The notes below the pieces were generated by a model, which did no database searches, was not told the origin of the DNA, and saw only the letters and a list, made by a program, of their open reading frames with translations. A program made the translations under genes and the position numbers. Positions 62,946 through 64,000 of a DNA stretch of 64,000 nt are shown here, piece after piece. Location: the NCBI RefSeq assembly GCF_040954645.1, contig NC_092809.1, positions 76,896,935 to 76,960,934 on the forward strand, given 5' to 3'. Within the stretch, counting starts at the first letter, position 1; every line of letters starts with the position of its first letter. Source of the stretch: Diabrotica undecimpunctata (lineage: Eukaryota > Arthropoda > Insecta > Coleoptera > Chrysomelidae).

Positions 62946-64000
62946 ACTTTTCACATTATTTAATATCACCACATATAAAAGCTAGCAAGTATTTTTTAGT
63001 TACTTCTAGTTACTATCTAGTTCTAATTTCTATTCCCAGTTTTCCATTCCATAATACTGCTTTCGTCTTCTGGAAGCGCTTTTGACAAATACAATACGTC
63101 GTTTTAAACTGTCTGTCTGTTGAGTTGTATCGTCTTTTGTTTTTGACATATTTATGAATAAATGCTTTTGAAATCTCTCATGTTTTTCTAGAGTTTTTCA
63201 TGGTATCTTCAAATGTTGTTTTGTGCTCATTTTTTATACGATTACTTCTGTGTCAAGATTCTATTCTGGTACTACTTACTTATTCTGTGTTTTTCTGCCC
63301 TTCACTTTTTCTTTGATAGGTTATTATTTAATTTGAACTGATAGAGAGCTAATATTTGTGTAGTTGATTGAATGGAAAAGATTCTGTAAGATCGTAAATA
63401 ATCGTTTTACTGTCTGACGTCAATTGGTTTCTAGTACTTGATATTCTCCATAATTTAATTAACATAAATATTGCATACATCTTACGACTACCTAGGATAG
63501 CTTAAAGAGTACGAATTGAAGTAAAAATAACTACTGGACCAGTGGTGTACTATTCATAATTCTATTATACGATCTTGCTACTATTTATTTTCCTAATATA
63601 TTGCTCTTGGTAAAAATATTACGTAAATTTTCCTCTTCAACTTTTGTTTTAAGTGATATCTGATATATTAATGTAAATTTCTGTTTTCTGTCTAGTATTT
63701 CAAACAAACACTATAGAGCTTTTCCGTCCTGCTACTACCAATTTAGTAAGAATAACTATGATGGTTACCAATATTCGGTAACGAACCAGCAGTCACAGAA
63801 GACGCAAGACTCCTTCTATCGAACCATAAGCGTTCTGCCGTATCATTGAAAGTCGCATCGTGGAAAATGTTCGATAATGAGAAAAATTCAAGTAAAGAGG
63901 TTATTATAAACATCTGTTTATTACGCAAAAAGGCCACAATAACTTGAACTCAGAATAATCACAGATGTTCTTACTGAACACTGCTCACTTCACTGCTAAA
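62946..64000. other. AT-rich interval, no recognised gene
   Basis: No coding sequence or repeat recognised to the end of the window. Confidence 0.4.

Overview
This window looks like one stretch of a large, repeat-rich insect nuclear genome. A beetle is my guess, from the mix of element families, but it is unproven. The background is very AT-rich with long (TA)n arrays. No host protein-coding gene can be supported. Nearly all recognisable coding sequence is transposon-derived: APE-type LINEs, two Ty3/gypsy elements, Penelope-like elements (PLEs), and Tc1, mariner, PIF/Harbinger and piggyBac-like DNA transposons. tRNA-derived SINEs, foldback/MITE elements and small hammerhead-like motifs are also present. 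Most are 5'-truncated, frameshifted or nested in one another.

Layout. 0.4-0.9 kb: PLE reverse transcriptase remnant. 2.0-5.3 kb: nearly intact RTE/BovB-like LINE (family A) with one frameshift. 5.8-6.1 kb: short copy of LINE B. 6.5-7.2 and 13.1-13.8 kb: PLE C-termini (GIY-YIG), the second followed by a hammerhead-like motif. 8.7-9.35 kb: dead Tc1. 10.4-11.1 and 13.8-14.0 kb: LINE E pieces. 11.39-11.67 kb: TTAA-flanked MITE. 14.2-22.4 kb: foldbacks, minisatellites and LINE tails. 24.3-27.7 kb: two-ORF LINE C whose endonuclease has lost its middle. 27.8-31.3 kb: a three-level nest, mariner interrupted by gypsy A, whose RT is interrupted by a LINE A tail inside the YxDD motif. 36-39.5 kb: decayed LINEs on the minus strand, then a SINE. 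40.97-41.64 kb: Harbinger element with TTA target duplication. 42.0-47.6 kb: gypsy B containing LINE D. 48-50.9 kb: LINE E, foldback and SINE. 51.1-54.1 kb: LINE B. 55.1-55.8 kb: LINE F. 57.6-59.2 kb: complete Tc1 element with perfect 30-bp inverted repeats inside a (TA)n array. 59.7-64 kb: I-clade LINE end, a CpG-rich promoter-like patch, piggyBac remnant and a LINE A tail.

The most striking observation is at the 3' end of gypsy B. After the integrase C-terminal segment, the pol frame runs without a stop into a macro domain resembling the ADP-ribose glycohydrolase TARG1/OARD1, then a CCCH zinc finger. The stop codon lies 11 nt before the 3' LTR, so this cargo is an integral part of the retrotransposon. 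I know of no description of this arrangement, but I could not search.

The LINE A tails are a clear second theme. Six copies end in the same short 3' sequence and a (GAA)n tail. Three have 11-12 bp target-site duplications, and the smallest is only 65 bp long.
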